Below the pieces are notes generated by a model. The model had not been told where the DNA came from. It searched no databases and was given only the letters and a program-made list of their open reading frames with translations. From Lutibaculum sp963816555 (lineage in GTDB: Bacteria > Pseudomonadota > Alphaproteobacteria > Rhizobiales > Tepidamorphaceae), in assembly GCA_963816555.1 (NCBI GenBank), contig CAWFLD010000011.1, positions 1 to 64,000 of the forward strand: 64,000 nucleotides of DNA, read 5' to 3'. The position numbers and the translations under genes are program-made. Shown here piece after piece: positions 8,752 through 18,868 of the stretch (position 1 is its first letter; each line of letters starts with the position of its first letter).

Positions 8752-9577
8752 CTACACGGCCTCGCGGGTCAGCGGCTCGACCGAGATCTCGCGTGATGCC
8801 GAACGGCTTCAGGATGCGGGCGAGCGCCGCCTGGTCCTCCGCCGGCGCGGTGAAGACCGCCCGCCCCGGCCCCGGCCGGGCGCCGGTCGCCGCGGGCAGC
8901 AGGCTCGCCACCCGGCGCGCGATCGCCGGCGCCGGGTCGATCCACTGGACCTCCCACGGCGCGACGGCCTTCAGGCGCTCGGCGATCAGCGGGTAGTGGG
9001 TGCAGGCGAGCACGATCGTGTCGGTCCGCTTGCCCTTGCGCTCCTTGAAGGCCGGCCGGATCTCCGACAAGAGCGCCTGGTCGTCCACGCTCTCGCCGCG
9101 CAGGATCGCCTCGGCCTGCGTGGCGAGCTTCGGCGCGCCGACGAGGTTCACGTCGAGATGGAACGCGAAGGTGTGGATCAGCGCCTGGGTGTAGTCGCGC
9201 TTCACCGTGCCGGGCGTCGCGAGCACGCTGAAGAGGCCGCTCTTCGTCGCCTCCGCCGCCGGCTTGATCGCCGGCACCGTGCCCACGAAGGGGATCTTGT
9301 GGCGCGCCCGCAGCGACGGCAGCACCAGCGTCGAGGCGGTGTTGCAGGCGATGACCGCGATATCCGGGGCTGCCTCGGCGATGGTGCGGTCCATCAGCTG
9401 GTTGACCCGCCGCACGACCCGCGCCTCGCTCAGGCCGCCATAGGGAAAGCCCGCAGTGTCGGCGAGGTAGAGGATCTCGGCGTCGGGGCGCATCTCGCGG
9501 ATCGCCTTCAGCACCGACAGGCCGCCGAGGCCCGAATCGAAGACGAGCAGGCGCGGCGCGCGCGCGGCTTCAGCCAT
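8752..9577 (-). CDS. murI: Glutamate racemase, C-terminus frame-shifted
   Basis: It converts L-glutamate to D-glutamate for peptidoglycan. FDSGLGGLSVL at the N-terminus and the two catalytic cysteine segments IACNTAS and LACTHYPL are intact. The open frame runs on past the family end and would overlap the chemoreceptor. Restoring two bases near 8790, ACGCGAG to ACGCGCGAG, makes it end at TAG 8752 with the usual SVEPLTREAV tail and 275 residues. That is the normal length, so I give the repaired end. Its ATG overlaps the end of trmJ by 8 bases. As an essential gene it is unlikely to be truly broken. Confidence 0.9.
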
Positions 9578-10328
9578 CGCCCTGCCCTCCGCCGCCGCGG
9601 CGCCGCTCCGCCAGCGCGCGGACCACGCCGCGCAGGGAGCGCACCTCCTGCTCCGTCAGCGCCGCCTTGAGGAAGATCGTGCGCAGGTTGCGCACCATCA
9701 CCGGCCGCTTCTCCGGCGGGTGCAGGAAGCCGGCCGCGTCGAGCTCCGATTCCAGGTGCTCGAACAGCCGCATCGTGTCGGCCTTCGGCGCCACGGGCGG
9801 CAGCTCGGCCTTGCGCGGCCGGCCGCCGGTCTCGTTCGTCGAGCGGAAGAACTCGTAGCCGACGAGCAGCACCGACTGCGCCAGGTTGAGCGAGGCGAAG
9901 TCCGGGTTCGTCGGGATCTGGATGATCGCGTCGCACAGGGCGACGTCCTCGTTATCGAGGCCGGAGCGCTCGCCGCCGAACATCAGGCCCGCCCGCTCGC
10001 CCGCCGCGAGCCGCTCGTTCAGCGACAGCGCCGCCTCGTGCGGCGTCATCACCGGCTTCGACATCTCGCGCGGCCGCGCCGTCGTGGCGTAGACGATGCC
10101 GAGGTCGGCCACCGCCTCCTCGGCCGTGTCGAAGAGCTTCGCCCCGTCGATGACCCAGTCGGCGCCGGAGGCGGCGGCGCTCGCCTTCTCGCTCGGCCAG
10201 CCGTCGCGGGGCTCCACGAGGCGCAGCTCGCGCAGGCCGAAATTCGCCATGGCGCGGGCGACCATGCCGATGTTCTCGCCGAGCTGCGGCTTGACCAGGA
10301 TGACGGCGAGGTTCTCCGTGTTCGACAC
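9570..10328 (-). CDS. trmJ: tRNA/rRNA methyltransferase of the TrmH/TrmJ SPOUT family
   Basis: This 252-residue protein is predicted to methylate a ribose 2-hydroxyl in tRNA, position 32 in E. coli TrmJ, using S-adenosylmethionine. The SPOUT knot motifs are visible: VKPQLGENIGMVARAMANFG near the start, FGGERSGL in the middle and PTNPDFASLNLAQSVLL, the cofactor-binding segment. I chose GTG at 10328 because AAGGAG lies about 10 bases upstream and the next residues match the family N-terminus. It is co-transcribed with murI. TrmJ versus another TrmH-group enzyme is not decided by sequence alone. Confidence 0.88.
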   Translation of the reverse strand: MSNTENLAVILVKPQLGENIGMVARAMANFGLRELRLVEPRDGWPSEKASAAASGADWVIDGAKLFDTAEEAVADLGIVYATTARPREMSKPVMTPHEAALSLNERLAAGERAGLMFGGERSGLDNEDVALCDAIIQIPTNPDFASLNLAQSVLLVGYEFFRSTNETGGRPRKAELPPVAPKADTMRLFEHLESELDAAGFLHPPEKRPVMVRNLRTIFLKAALTEQEVRSLRGVVRALAERRRGGGGQGDG

Positions 10329-10610
10329 GAGCCGGGCTTCTCCTTCGTGTTCGGCGCTTTCCGCCTTTCCTGTGCGGTGCGCGGCGCCGGCGAATCGCCG
10401 GGCCCGCGCGCATCTCCTCAGGTAGCAGAAGCAGCCGCAAAGCTGCACCGCAACACGCGACGCGAGCTTCGCCGCGCGCCCCCTCCAACGGCTCCGCGCG
10501 GACCGGGAATCGCGACATTTTGCAGCGCGCGCGGCGGGTGTTATAGACCCGCGATCACCCGCCCGGGGCCCAGTTTCAAGCTTTTTCTTTTCGGAGAGGT
10601 TCAAGCCGCA

Positions 10611-11831
10611 ATGGCAAAGATCAAGGTCGACAATCCGGTCGTCGAGCTCGACGGCGACGAGATGACCCGCATCATCTGGCAGTTCATCAAGGACAAGCTG
10701 ATCCATCCCTATCTCGACATCGACCTCAAGTACTACGACCTCGGCGTCGAGAACCGCGATGCGACGGACGACCAGGTGACGATCGACGCGGCGAACGCGA
10801 TCAAGAAATACGGCGTCGGCGTGAAGTGCGCCACGATCACCCCGGACGAGGGCCGCGTCGAGGAGTTCAAGCTGAAGAAGATGTGGCGGTCGCCGAACGG
10901 CACGATCCGCAACATCCTCGGCGGCGTCATCTTCCGCGAGCCGATCATCTGCAAGAACGTGCCGCGCCTCGTGCCGGGCTGGACGAAGCCGATCATCATC
11001 GGCCGCCACGCCTATGGCGACCAGTACCGCGCCACCGACTTCAGGTTCCCCGGCAAGGGCAAGCTGACGATCAAGTTCGTCGGCGAGGACGGCGAGACGA
11101 TCGAGCACGAGGTGTTCGACGCGCCGGACGCCGGCATCGCGGTGGCGATGTACAATCTCGACGGCTCGATCCGCGACTTCGCGCGCGCCTCGATGAACTA
11201 CGCCCTGATGCGCGGCTATCCGCTGTATCTCTCCACGAAGAACACGATCATGAAGGTCTATGACGGGCGCTTCAAGGACATCTTCCAGGAGATCTACGAC
11301 GCCGAGTTCAAGGACAAGTTCGAGGCGAAGGGCATCACCTACGAGCACCGCCTGATCGACGACATGGTGGCGGCCTCGATGAAGTGGTCGGGCGGCTATG
11401 TCTGGGCGTGCAAGAACTACGACGGCGACGTCCAGTCCGACACCGTGGCGCAAGGGTTCGGCTCGCTCGGCCTGATGACCTCCGTGCTGATGACGCCGGA
11501 CGGCAAGACGGTCGAGGCCGAGGCCGCGCACGGCACGGTCACCCGCCACTACCGCCAGCACCAGAAGGGCCAGGAGACGTCGACCAACTCGATCGCCTCG
11601 ATCTTCGCCTGGAGCCGCGGCCTCGCCCATCGCGCCAAGCTCGACGGCAACGACAAGCTGGCCGAGTTCGCCGCCAAGCTCGAGACCGTCTGCATCGACA
11701 CGGTCGAGGCGGGCTACATGACGAAGGATCTCGCCCTCCTCGTCGGCCCCGACCAGAAGTGGCTGACGACGACCGGCTTCCTCGACAAGGTCGACGAGAA
11801 CCTCCAGAAGGCCATGGAGATGCCCGCCTGA
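10611..11831 (+). CDS. icd: NADP-dependent isocitrate dehydrogenase
   Basis: This TCA-cycle enzyme of 406 residues is of the short, eukaryote-like homodimeric type. VVELDGDEMTRIIWQ begins the protein. Substrate-binding residues appear in LSTKNTIMKVYDGRFKD, and the cofactor-loop region contains AHGTVTRHYRQHQKG. The ATG at 10611 follows CGGAGAGG. The gene is diverged from trmJ, with a 282-base promoter region between, and is followed by a strong hairpin with a T-run. The frame is intact along its whole length. Confidence 0.97.
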   Translation: MAKIKVDNPVVELDGDEMTRIIWQFIKDKLIHPYLDIDLKYYDLGVENRDATDDQVTIDAANAIKKYGVGVKCATITPDEGRVEEFKLKKMWRSPNGTIRNILGGVIFREPIICKNVPRLVPGWTKPIIIGRHAYGDQYRATDFRFPGKGKLTIKFVGEDGETIEHEVFDAPDAGIAVAMYNLDGSIRDFARASMNYALMRGYPLYLSTKNTIMKVYDGRFKDIFQEIYDAEFKDKFEAKGITYEHRLIDDMVAASMKWSGGYVWACKNYDGDVQSDTVAQGFGSLGLMTSVLMTPDGKTVEAEAAHGTVTRHYRQHQKGQETSTNSIASIFAWSRGLAHRAKLDGNDKLAEFAAKLETVCIDTVEAGYMTKDLALLVGPDQKWLTTTGFLDKVDENLQKAMEMPA

Positions 11832-11858
11832 GGCGGCGACTTCCAGCCTGGAACGACG

Positions 11859-11888
11859 AAGGGCGCGGCCTCGGCCGCGCCCTTTTCC
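11859..11888 (+). terminator. Rho-independent terminator of icd
   Basis: AAGGGCGCGGCC pairs with GGCCGCGCCCTT around a tiny loop and is followed by TTTTCCTT. It lies 28 bases after the icd stop codon. Confidence 0.88.
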
Positions 11889-11955
11889 TTGGCCGCTCGT
11901 TCAAGTCGGCGTGGCGGCGCAAGCTACGTTGCGTTCCAGCGTGCCTGGTTGCCCG

Positions 11956-12486
11956 TCATCGGCCGGGACCGCGTTCCGGATCCGCCGACGCTCCGTCGCT
12001 GTCGCCCGACGGCGGATCGACGAGTTCCCTGAAGGCCGCGATGCACGGCTTGAGGCTCGAGGCGAGGCGCCGCGCAGCCTCGATCGAAGGCATGGCCAAC
12101 GCCGGGTCGAAATTGTCGTAGTCATGGGTCGCGCGATGCCTGAAGCGCCGGGACTCGTCCGCGTCGCGCGCAACATCGGGGTCCAGGATTGCCGGGCGAG
12201 CGCGGCCGGGCGTCGACACGGCCCGGGAGACGCGCCTGACGAGGTCGGCATGGGAATTCCCGCCGACCGGAGCCTCCTCGCCCAGGATCTCCAGGATCCG
12301 CCTCAAGGCCCCTTCAAGCGACGAATGGGCGGATTGCATCGCGTGCAGGAGCGCCATCCGCGCCCGGTAACCGGAGATGCCCGCGTCGTCGAAGCCGCCG
12401 TCGTCGGCCAGCCGCGCGGCATTGCCGAAGTGCCGGCACGCGGAGTCGAGATCGTCCTCGACCTCGATCCATCGGGCATCCGTCAT
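11956..12486 (-). CDS. HEPN (HepT-like) toxin candidate
   Basis: This 176-residue helical protein carries the RX4HXY ribonuclease signature of HEPN toxins as RHRATHDYDNF near residue 135. It starts at 12486, overlapping the upstream nucleotidyltransferase stop by four bases (ATGA), so the pair is translationally coupled. In type VII toxin-antitoxin systems HepT is an RNase and MntA an AMP-transferase that silences it by modifying the tyrosine of this motif. The gene is longer than typical HepT (about 135-150) because of extra N- and C-terminal segments. The assignment rests on the motif plus the partner; activity is not shown. Confidence 0.8.
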   Translation of the reverse strand: MTDARWIEVEDDLDSACRHFGNAARLADDGGFDDAGISGYRARMALLHAMQSAHSSLEGALRRILEILGEEAPVGGNSHADLVRRVSRAVSTPGRARPAILDPDVARDADESRRFRHRATHDYDNFDPALAMPSIEAARRLASSLKPCIAAFRELVDPPSGDSDGASADPERGPGR

Positions 12487-12836
12487 GACAGGACCAGTCC
12501 CTTGGTCATGACCCGTTCGGCGAACGCCTCCGTGGTGGTCCGCGCATCGTGGATGTCCAGCGGAAGCTGATGCCGCGCGCACACGTCCTCCGCGAACAGC
12601 CAGGCGTCCGCCGTGCGCTCCACCGGAAAGTCGATCAGGACGTCGAAGTCGCTGTCGAAGCGCATCGCCCCCGTGACATAGGACCCGAAGACGACGTAGC
12701 GCCCGCCCTGCTCGCCGGCATAGCGGCGAAGCGCACGAACGGCCTCGTCGGCGGCCCGTTTTCGACGGGTCGCCTCGTGTCGCTTCCGCTCGGCCAGGGT
12801 GGTGACCCCCGGCGAGGACGCGTCGCTGCCGACCAT
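12483..12836 (-). CDS. MNT-domain nucleotidyltransferase (MntA-like antitoxin)
   Basis: This is a minimal nucleotidyltransferase of about 117 residues. The GSX10DXD catalytic signature is exact: GSYVTGAMRFDSDFD, with the third carboxylate plausibly in the strand ending LDIHD. A basic, helical N-terminal extension, about 35 residues with ERKRHEATRRKR, precedes the domain. The ATG at 12836 follows GGAGAG; an in-frame GTG three bases earlier is also possible. It is upstream of and overlaps the HEPN gene, the composition of a MntA-HepT type VII system, although the order is the reverse of the best-known examples. Confidence 0.82.
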   Translation of the reverse strand: MVGSDASSPGVTTLAERKRHEATRRKRAADEAVRALRRYAGEQGGRYVVFGSYVTGAMRFDSDFDVLIDFPVERTADAWLFAEDVCARHQLPLDIHDARTTTEAFAERVMTKGLVLS

Positions 12837-13150
12837 CACCGCTCTCCACGCTGGCCAGTCACCCGCCCAGGGCCCGGCTCGGACCTGGCCGCGACGGTCT
12901 CAGCCGTTGATGCCTCGAATGTAGTTGAAGCCCTTGCGGAAATCAGCTCCTCGGGGCCACCGCCCCATCGGTGATCGCCCGTGCCGGCTCTTGCCGCTTC
13001 AAGGGGATCCGGCCGGCCGTGGCACCCGTTGCAGTCGACCGCCTCGCCGGGCACGCGAGGCCTCGATGCACAGGGACACCATGCACGTGTATGCGCGGCC
13101 GGGTTCGAGCCTCGGCCGCGCTCTTGTCTATCTTGAGCTGGTGCGGCCCG
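12837..13150. other. Intergenic gap without visible gene
   Basis: This stretch of just over 300 bases lies between the toxin-antitoxin pair and the aldo-keto reductase stop. It should contain the promoter of the leftward MNT/HEPN operon. I see no credible gene, repeat or clear terminator in it. Confidence 0.5.
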
Positions 13151-14227
13151 TCAGGCCTGGCCGTGCGCCTCCATCGTCTTGCGGTGGCCTTCGAGGAACG
13201 GCGCCTCGGCCTTGTCGATGCGGTCCATGTTGGTCGTGATGCGGTGCCAGTAGGGATAGAGCGGGCGGATGCGGGTCGCCTCCTCGATCCGCGCCCTCTC
13301 CTCCTCGCTCAGCTCGAGGTCGGCGGCCGCGAGGTCGTCCTTCAGGTGCTCCTCGTTGCGCGCGCCGACGATCAGCGAGGTGATGCCGGGCCGGTCCTTC
13401 GACCAGGCGAGGCAGGTGCGGGCGGGCGACACGCCGTGCGCCTCGCCGACCTCCGCCAGCACGTCGATGATGTCGTAGGCGCGCTCGCGGTCGTGCACGT
13501 AGGGCTCGGGCCAGCCATTGCCCTGGCGCGAGGTCTCCGGCGTCTTCTTGCCGCGGCGCACGGTGCCGGTCAGCAGCCCCTCGCCCATCGGGCCCCAGAC
13601 GATCGTGCCGACGTCCTGGTCGATCGCCATCGGCAGGAGCTCGAACTCCGCCTCGCGGCTCTCGGGCGTGTAGTAGATCTGCTGGCTCACCGGCTTCACG
13701 AGGTTCAGGCGGTCGGCCGCGCCGAGCGTCTTCATCATCTGCCACGCCGTGTAGTTCGACGTGCCGACGTAGCGCACCTTGCCGCTCGAGACGAGGTGGT
13801 CGAGCGCGGCCAGCGTCTCCTCGACCGGCGTCACGCCGTCCCAGTTGTGGATCTGGTAGAGGTCGATGTAGTCGGTCCCGAGACGCCGCAGGCTCGCCTC
13901 GCACCCCTTGATGATGTGGTCGCGCGAGGCGCCGCTGTCGTTGGGGTCGTCGCTCATCGGGCTCCTCACCTTGGTGAAGAGGAGCATCTCGGGGCGGCTC
14001 TTCCCGAGCGCCTGGCCGACCACCTCCTCGGCGGCGCCCATCGAATAGAGATCGGCGGTGTCGATCGCGTTGACGCCGGCCTCGCGGGCGATGGCGATCA
14101 TGCGCCTGGCGTCCTCGACGCCGACATCGCCGACCTTCTCGAAGCCGTTCTTGCCGGCGAAGGGCAGCGTGCCGAGCACGAGCTCGGAGACATAGAGGCC
14201 GGAATGGCCGAGCGGGCGGTACTTCAT
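13151..14227 (-). CDS. Aldo/keto reductase
   Basis: This is a NAD(P)H-dependent oxidoreductase of 358 residues with a TIM-barrel fold. The catalytic set is present: Asp and Tyr in DTADLYSMG, Lys in LLFTKVRSP and His in LYQIHNWDG. The N-terminus MKYRPLGHSGLYVSELVLG is typical of the YajO/Tas group. The start at 14227 has GAGGAG at proper spacing; the open frame runs further upstream but without family similarity. The carbonyl substrate cannot be read from sequence. It is a single gene, with 211 bases to the upstream antiporter. Confidence 0.92.
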   Translation of the reverse strand: MKYRPLGHSGLYVSELVLGTLPFAGKNGFEKVGDVGVEDARRMIAIAREAGVNAIDTADLYSMGAAEEVVGQALGKSRPEMLLFTKVRSPMSDDPNDSGASRDHIIKGCEASLRRLGTDYIDLYQIHNWDGVTPVEETLAALDHLVSSGKVRYVGTSNYTAWQMMKTLGAADRLNLVKPVSQQIYYTPESREAEFELLPMAIDQDVGTIVWGPMGEGLLTGTVRRGKKTPETSRQGNGWPEPYVHDRERAYDIIDVLAEVGEAHGVSPARTCLAWSKDRPGITSLIVGARNEEHLKDDLAAADLELSEEERARIEEATRIRPLYPYWHRITTNMDRIDKAEAPFLEGHRKTMEAHGQA

Positions 14228-14438
14228 GACGTGAACTCCTCGGGATGGCGCGGCACGGGCGCCCGGCGCGCGGGCGCCGGATGCTGCCGCGGCGCAAAAG
14301 GGTGGGACGCGGCGATGGCCGCATCGGCCGGAAACGGGAAGGCCGCCCGGCCGTGCTTCGTCACCCAACGCCTCGACCCCCGCGCGGTTTCCGTTCCGGG
14401 CGCAGAGCCGCCATGCGGCCACTCGACGCGACGGGCGC

Positions 14439-16160
14439 CTAAAGCCCCATCTCGATGCGGGCGCGCTCGCGCTCCTCGTCGATCCGCCGGTTGATCACCT
14501 CGTCCGGCAGGCCGAGCCCGTAGAGCACCTCGCCGGCGAGCTGCAGGCTGCCTTCGACCGTCTCGGGGATCGCGCTGACGGCGCCGAGCCGGGCGAGCGC
14601 CTGGGCGTGCGCGGTGTCGCGGGCGCGGGCGTAGACGGTCGCCTCCGGCCGCTTGGCGCGGGCCGCCCGCACCATGCGCTCGGCCGTCTCCGGCTCGTCG
14701 ACCGTGACGACGAAGGCGCGCGCCTGCTCGGCGCCGGCGCGGTCGAGGATCTCCGGCCGGCCGGCATCGCCGTAGAACACCAGCCGGCCGGCCCGGCGGT
14801 GCTTGCCCACCGTGATCGCGTTCTGGTCGAGCGCGACGAAGGGCAGGTTCTGGTCTTCGAGCAGCCGCGCCACCGTCTGGCCGACGCGGCCGAAGCCGCC
14901 GATGATCACGTGGTCGGACAGCTCGGAGAGCTGATCCTGGATCGCCGCGCCCTGGTGGTCGAGCGGGTCGAGCTCGCGGCCGGCCCAGCCCGCCAGCCGC
15001 GCGAGGAACGGCGTCACCGCCATGGTGATGCCGATCACCACGAACATGAACTGCGCCACGTCGGCGTCCATGATCGCGTTGTTGCGCGCGAGGCTCACGA
15101 CCACGAAGCCGAACTCGCCCGCCTGCGCCAGCAGGATGGCCGCTTCCGCCGAGGCCGAGAGGCCGGCGCCGAAGGCGCGCGCCGCGAGGAACAGGATGCC
15201 CGCCTTGAGCGCCAGCACGACGACGACGGTGGCGACGATCGGCAGGAGGTGGGCGAACACGAAGCCGAGGTCGATCGACATGCCGACCGTGGTGAAGAAC
15301 AGGCCGAGCAGCAGGCCCTTGAAGGGGTCGATGTCGGTCTCGATCTGGTGGCGGTACTCGCTCTCGGAGAGGAGCAGGCCGGCGAGGAAGGCGCCGAGCG
15401 CCGCCGAGAGCCCGGCCGCGGCCGTGGCCATCGCCGCGCCGACGGCCGCCAGCAGCACGATCGCCATGATGAGGTCGCGGCTGCCCGTCATCGCCGCCCG
15501 GCGCAGGAGCGGGCGCAGCACGTAGCGCCCGACGAGGAGGATCAGCGCGATCGCCACGACGGCCGCGGCGAGCGCCGCGGCGAGCTCGCCGAGGAGGTCG
15601 TCGGCGCCCTGCGCGAGCATGTCGACCGTCAGCAGGATCGGCACGACCATCAGGTCCTGCATCAGGAGGACCGACAGGCCGATGCGCCCGGCCTGCGTGG
15701 CGAGCCGCTTCTGCTCGACGAGGAGCTGCATGACGATGGCGGTGGAGGACAGCGCTAGCGTCAGTCCCGCCACCGTCGCCACCGCCCCGCCCGCGCCGAA
15801 CAGATGCGCGACCAGCGCGACGATCAGCGCCGTGACGGCGACCTGCAGCGAGCCGACGCCGAGCACGTAGCGCCGGAGCTGCCACAGCCGCGCGAAGGAC
15901 AATTCGAGCCCGAGCACGAACAGGAGGAAGATGACGCCGAACTCGGCGAAGGGCTCGACGTGCTCCGGCTCCGAGATCACGAGGAGGCCGAGCTCGGGAA
16001 TGCCGTCGGTCAGCTGGCCGAGGCCGCTCGGCCCCACGAGCACGCCCGCGGCGATGAAGCCCAGCACGATGCCGAGACGGGCATGGTGGAAGACCGGCAC
16101 GACGACGCCGGCCACCAGCAGGAAGACCAGCGCGTCCCTGAGCCAGAGCTGATGTTCCAC
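14439..16160 (-). CDS. CPA2 monovalent cation:proton antiporter, KefB/KefC-like
   Basis: This 573-residue protein has two parts. Residues 1-385 hold about 12-13 membrane helices of a Na+/H+-exchanger domain, with conserved segments such as GLTLALSSTAIVMQLL and GAFLAGLLLSESEYRH. Residues about 400-520 are a RCK/TrkA-N domain with the dinucleotide fold HVIIGGFGRVGQTVARLL. It probably exports K+ or Na+ in exchange for protons, gated by nucleotide or redox state as in KefB/KefC. No KefF/KefG partner is next to it. The gene sits 33 bases behind alaS in the same direction, so a shared transcript is possible. Confidence 0.92.
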   Translation of the reverse strand: MEHQLWLRDALVFLLVAGVVVPVFHHARLGIVLGFIAAGVLVGPSGLGQLTDGIPELGLLVISEPEHVEPFAEFGVIFLLFVLGLELSFARLWQLRRYVLGVGSLQVAVTALIVALVAHLFGAGGAVATVAGLTLALSSTAIVMQLLVEQKRLATQAGRIGLSVLLMQDLMVVPILLTVDMLAQGADDLLGELAAALAAAVVAIALILLVGRYVLRPLLRRAAMTGSRDLIMAIVLLAAVGAAMATAAAGLSAALGAFLAGLLLSESEYRHQIETDIDPFKGLLLGLFFTTVGMSIDLGFVFAHLLPIVATVVVVLALKAGILFLAARAFGAGLSASAEAAILLAQAGEFGFVVVSLARNNAIMDADVAQFMFVVIGITMAVTPFLARLAGWAGRELDPLDHQGAAIQDQLSELSDHVIIGGFGRVGQTVARLLEDQNLPFVALDQNAITVGKHRRAGRLVFYGDAGRPEILDRAGAEQARAFVVTVDEPETAERMVRAARAKRPEATVYARARDTAHAQALARLGAVSAIPETVEGSLQLAGEVLYGLGLPDEVINRRIDEERERARIEMGL

Positions 16161-16193
16161 GGGCGCCCCCCTCTCCCGCCGGAACGGGCCTCG

Positions 16194-18868
16194 TCAGGTT
16201 GTGGCGGGCAGCTTTTCCAGCTCCGAGGCGATCGCCTCGATCGCCGCATCCGCCTTGCCGCCGTCGGGCCCGCCCGCCTGCGCCATGTCGGGCCGGCCGC
16301 CGCCGCCCTTGCCGCCGACGACCGCCGCGCCGGCGCGAACGAGGTCGACGGCGCTGACGCGGCCCGCGAGATCCTCCGTCACGCCGACCACGAGGGCCGC
16401 CTTGCCGTCGTCGCTGACGCCGACCACCGCGACGACGCCCGAGCCGAGCTTCGCCTTCGCCTCGTCGACGATGCCGCGCAGGTCCTTCGGCGCGACGCCC
16501 TCGATCTTGCGGCCGAGGAAGGTGACCCCGCCGACCTCGCGGGTCGCGTCGGCCGCCTGGCCGCCGCCGGTCTCGCCGAGCGCCAGGCGGCGCTTGGTGT
16601 CGGCGAGCTCGCGCTCGAGCCGGCGCCGCTCCTCGATCAGCGAGGTGAGCCGGCTCTCGACCTCGTCGGGCGCGACCTTCAGCTCGGCGGCGATCTTGTT
16701 CAGCCGGTCGTTCTGGCGGACGAGGTAGCGCCGCGCGGCATCCCCGGCCAGCGCCTCGACGCGCCTCGTGCCCGAGCCGACCGCGCCCTCGTTGACCACG
16801 ACCACGAGGCCGAGATCGCCGGTGCGCGCGACATGCGTGCCGCCGCAGAGCTCGAGCGACCAGGGCCTGTTCGTGCCCTCGACGGGCGAGCCCATGGAGA
16901 CGACGCGCACCTCGTCGCCGTATTTCTCGCCGAACAGCGCCATGGCGCCGGACTCGACGGCCTCGTCGACCGGCATGACGCCGCGTCGACACCTCGGTGT
17001 TCGTGACGATCGCCCGGTTCGCGAGCTCCTCGATCTTCTGAAGCTCGTCGTCCGACAGCGACTTCGGGTGGCTGAAGTCGAAGCGCAGGCGGTCGGGCGC
17101 GACGAGCGAGCCCTTCTGCGCGACGTGCTCGCCCAGGACCTCGCGCAGCGCCGCGTGGATGAGGTGCGTCGCGGAGTGGTGCGAGCGCAGGCCGGACCGC
17201 CGCACCGGGTCGACCTCGAGGTGCAGCGCCTCGCCGACGCGGATCTCGCCCTCCTCGACGACGCCGTAATGCACCCACAGGTCGCCGAGCTTCTTCTGCG
17301 TGTCGGTGACGAGGAAGCGGCCGTTCTCGCCGATCATCACGCCGCGGTCGCCCTGCTGGCCGCCCGACTCGCCGTAGAACGGCGTCTGGTTGAGGACGAC
17401 GACGCCCTCGTGGCCCTTCTGCAGGGCATCGACCTCGACGCCCTCGTGGACGAGCGCGTGGACCATGCCGTCGGCCTCCTCGCGTGTCGTAGCCGAGGAA
17501 CTCCGTCGCGCCGGTGCGCTCGCGGATGCCGAACCAGACGGCCTCGGTGGCCGCCTCGCCGGAGCCGGCCCAGGCCTTGCGGGCCTCGGCGCGCTGGCGC
17601 TCCATCGCCTTGTCGAAGGTCGCGGTGTCGACGCCGATGCCGCGGGCGCGCAGCGCGTCCTGCGTCAGGTCGAGCGGGAAGCCGAACGTGTCGTAGAGCT
17701 GGAAGGCGGTCTCGCCGGAGAGCGTGTCGCCCTCGTGCATGCTCGCCGTCTCCTCGTCGAGGAGCGACAGGCCGCGGGCGAGCGTCGTGCGGAAGCGCGT
17801 CTCCTCGAGCTCGAGCGTCTCGGTGACGAGCGGCTGCGCGCGCACCAGCTCGGGATAGGCCGCGCCCATCTCGTTGACCAGCGCCGGCACCAGCCGGTGC
17901 ATCAGCGGCTCCGCGACGCCGAGAAGCTCGGCATGCCGCATGGCGCGGCGCATGATGCGGCGCAGCACGTAGCCGCGGCCGTCCTTCGAGGGCAGCACGC
18001 CGTCGGCGATCAGGAAGGCGGAGGCGCGCAGGTGGTCGGCGATGACGCGGTGGCTCGGCTTGTTCGCGCCCTCCGCCGGCACGCCCGTCGCGTCGACGGA
18101 GGCGGCGATCAGGTGCCGCATCGTGTCGGTCTCGTAGTTGTCGTGCGTGCCCTGCAGCACCGCCGAGATGCGCTCGAGCCCCATGCCGGTGTCGATCGAG
18201 GGCCGCGGCAGCTCGACGCGCCGGCCGGCCTCGAACTGCTCGAACTGCATGAAGACGAGGTTCCAGATCTCGATGAACCGGTCGCCGTCCTCGTCCGGGC
18301 TGCCGGGAGGGCCGCCGGGGATGTGGGGGCCGTGGTCGTAGAAGATCTCCGAGCACGGGCCGCACGGGCCGGTATCGCCCATCTGCCAGAAATTGTCGCT
18401 CGTCGGGATCCGGATGATCTTCTCGTCGGGCAGGCCGGCGATCTTCTTCCAGAGGTCGAACGCCTCGTCGTCCTCGTGGAAGACGGTGACGAGCAGCCGG
18501 TCCTTCGCCAGGCCGAACTCCTTCGTCACGAGGTTCCAGGCAAGCTCGATCGCGCGGTCCTTGAAGTAGTCGCCGAACGAGAAGTTGCCGAGCATCTCGA
18601 AGAAGGTGTGGTGCCGGGCGGTGTAGCCGACATTGTCGAGGTCGTTGTGCTTGCCGCCGGCGCGGACGCATTTCTGCGCCGTCACGGCCCGGTCGTAGGG
18701 CCGCTTCTCCTGGCCGGTGAAGACGTTCTTGAACTGCACCATGCCGGCGTTGGTGAAGAGCAGGGTCGGGTCGTTGCGCGGCACGAGCGGCCCGGACGGC
18801 ACGATCTCGTGGCCGTTTTCGGCAAAGTAGTTCAGGAACGCGGAACGGATCTCGTTGACGCCGGTCAT
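16194..18868 (-). CDS. alaS: Alanyl-tRNA synthetase, two frame breaks
   Basis: It charges tRNA-Ala; repaired length is about 891 residues, normal for the family. The class II core starts MTGVNEIRSAFLNYF at 18868 and includes RHHTFFEMLGNFSFGDYFK. The editing domain has HHSATHLIHAALR with the zinc histidines, and CGGTHVARTGDLG carries the second metal pair. The C-terminal oligomerisation/C-Ala domain has GKGGGGRPDMAQAG. The frame breaks near 17482 (ACGCGAG for expected ACGCGCGAG, 2 bases lost) and near 16982 (CGCGGCG for expected CGCGCG, 1 base gained). Similarity resumes at once in the next frame, so I read these as sequence errors in an essential gene. Confidence 0.95.
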
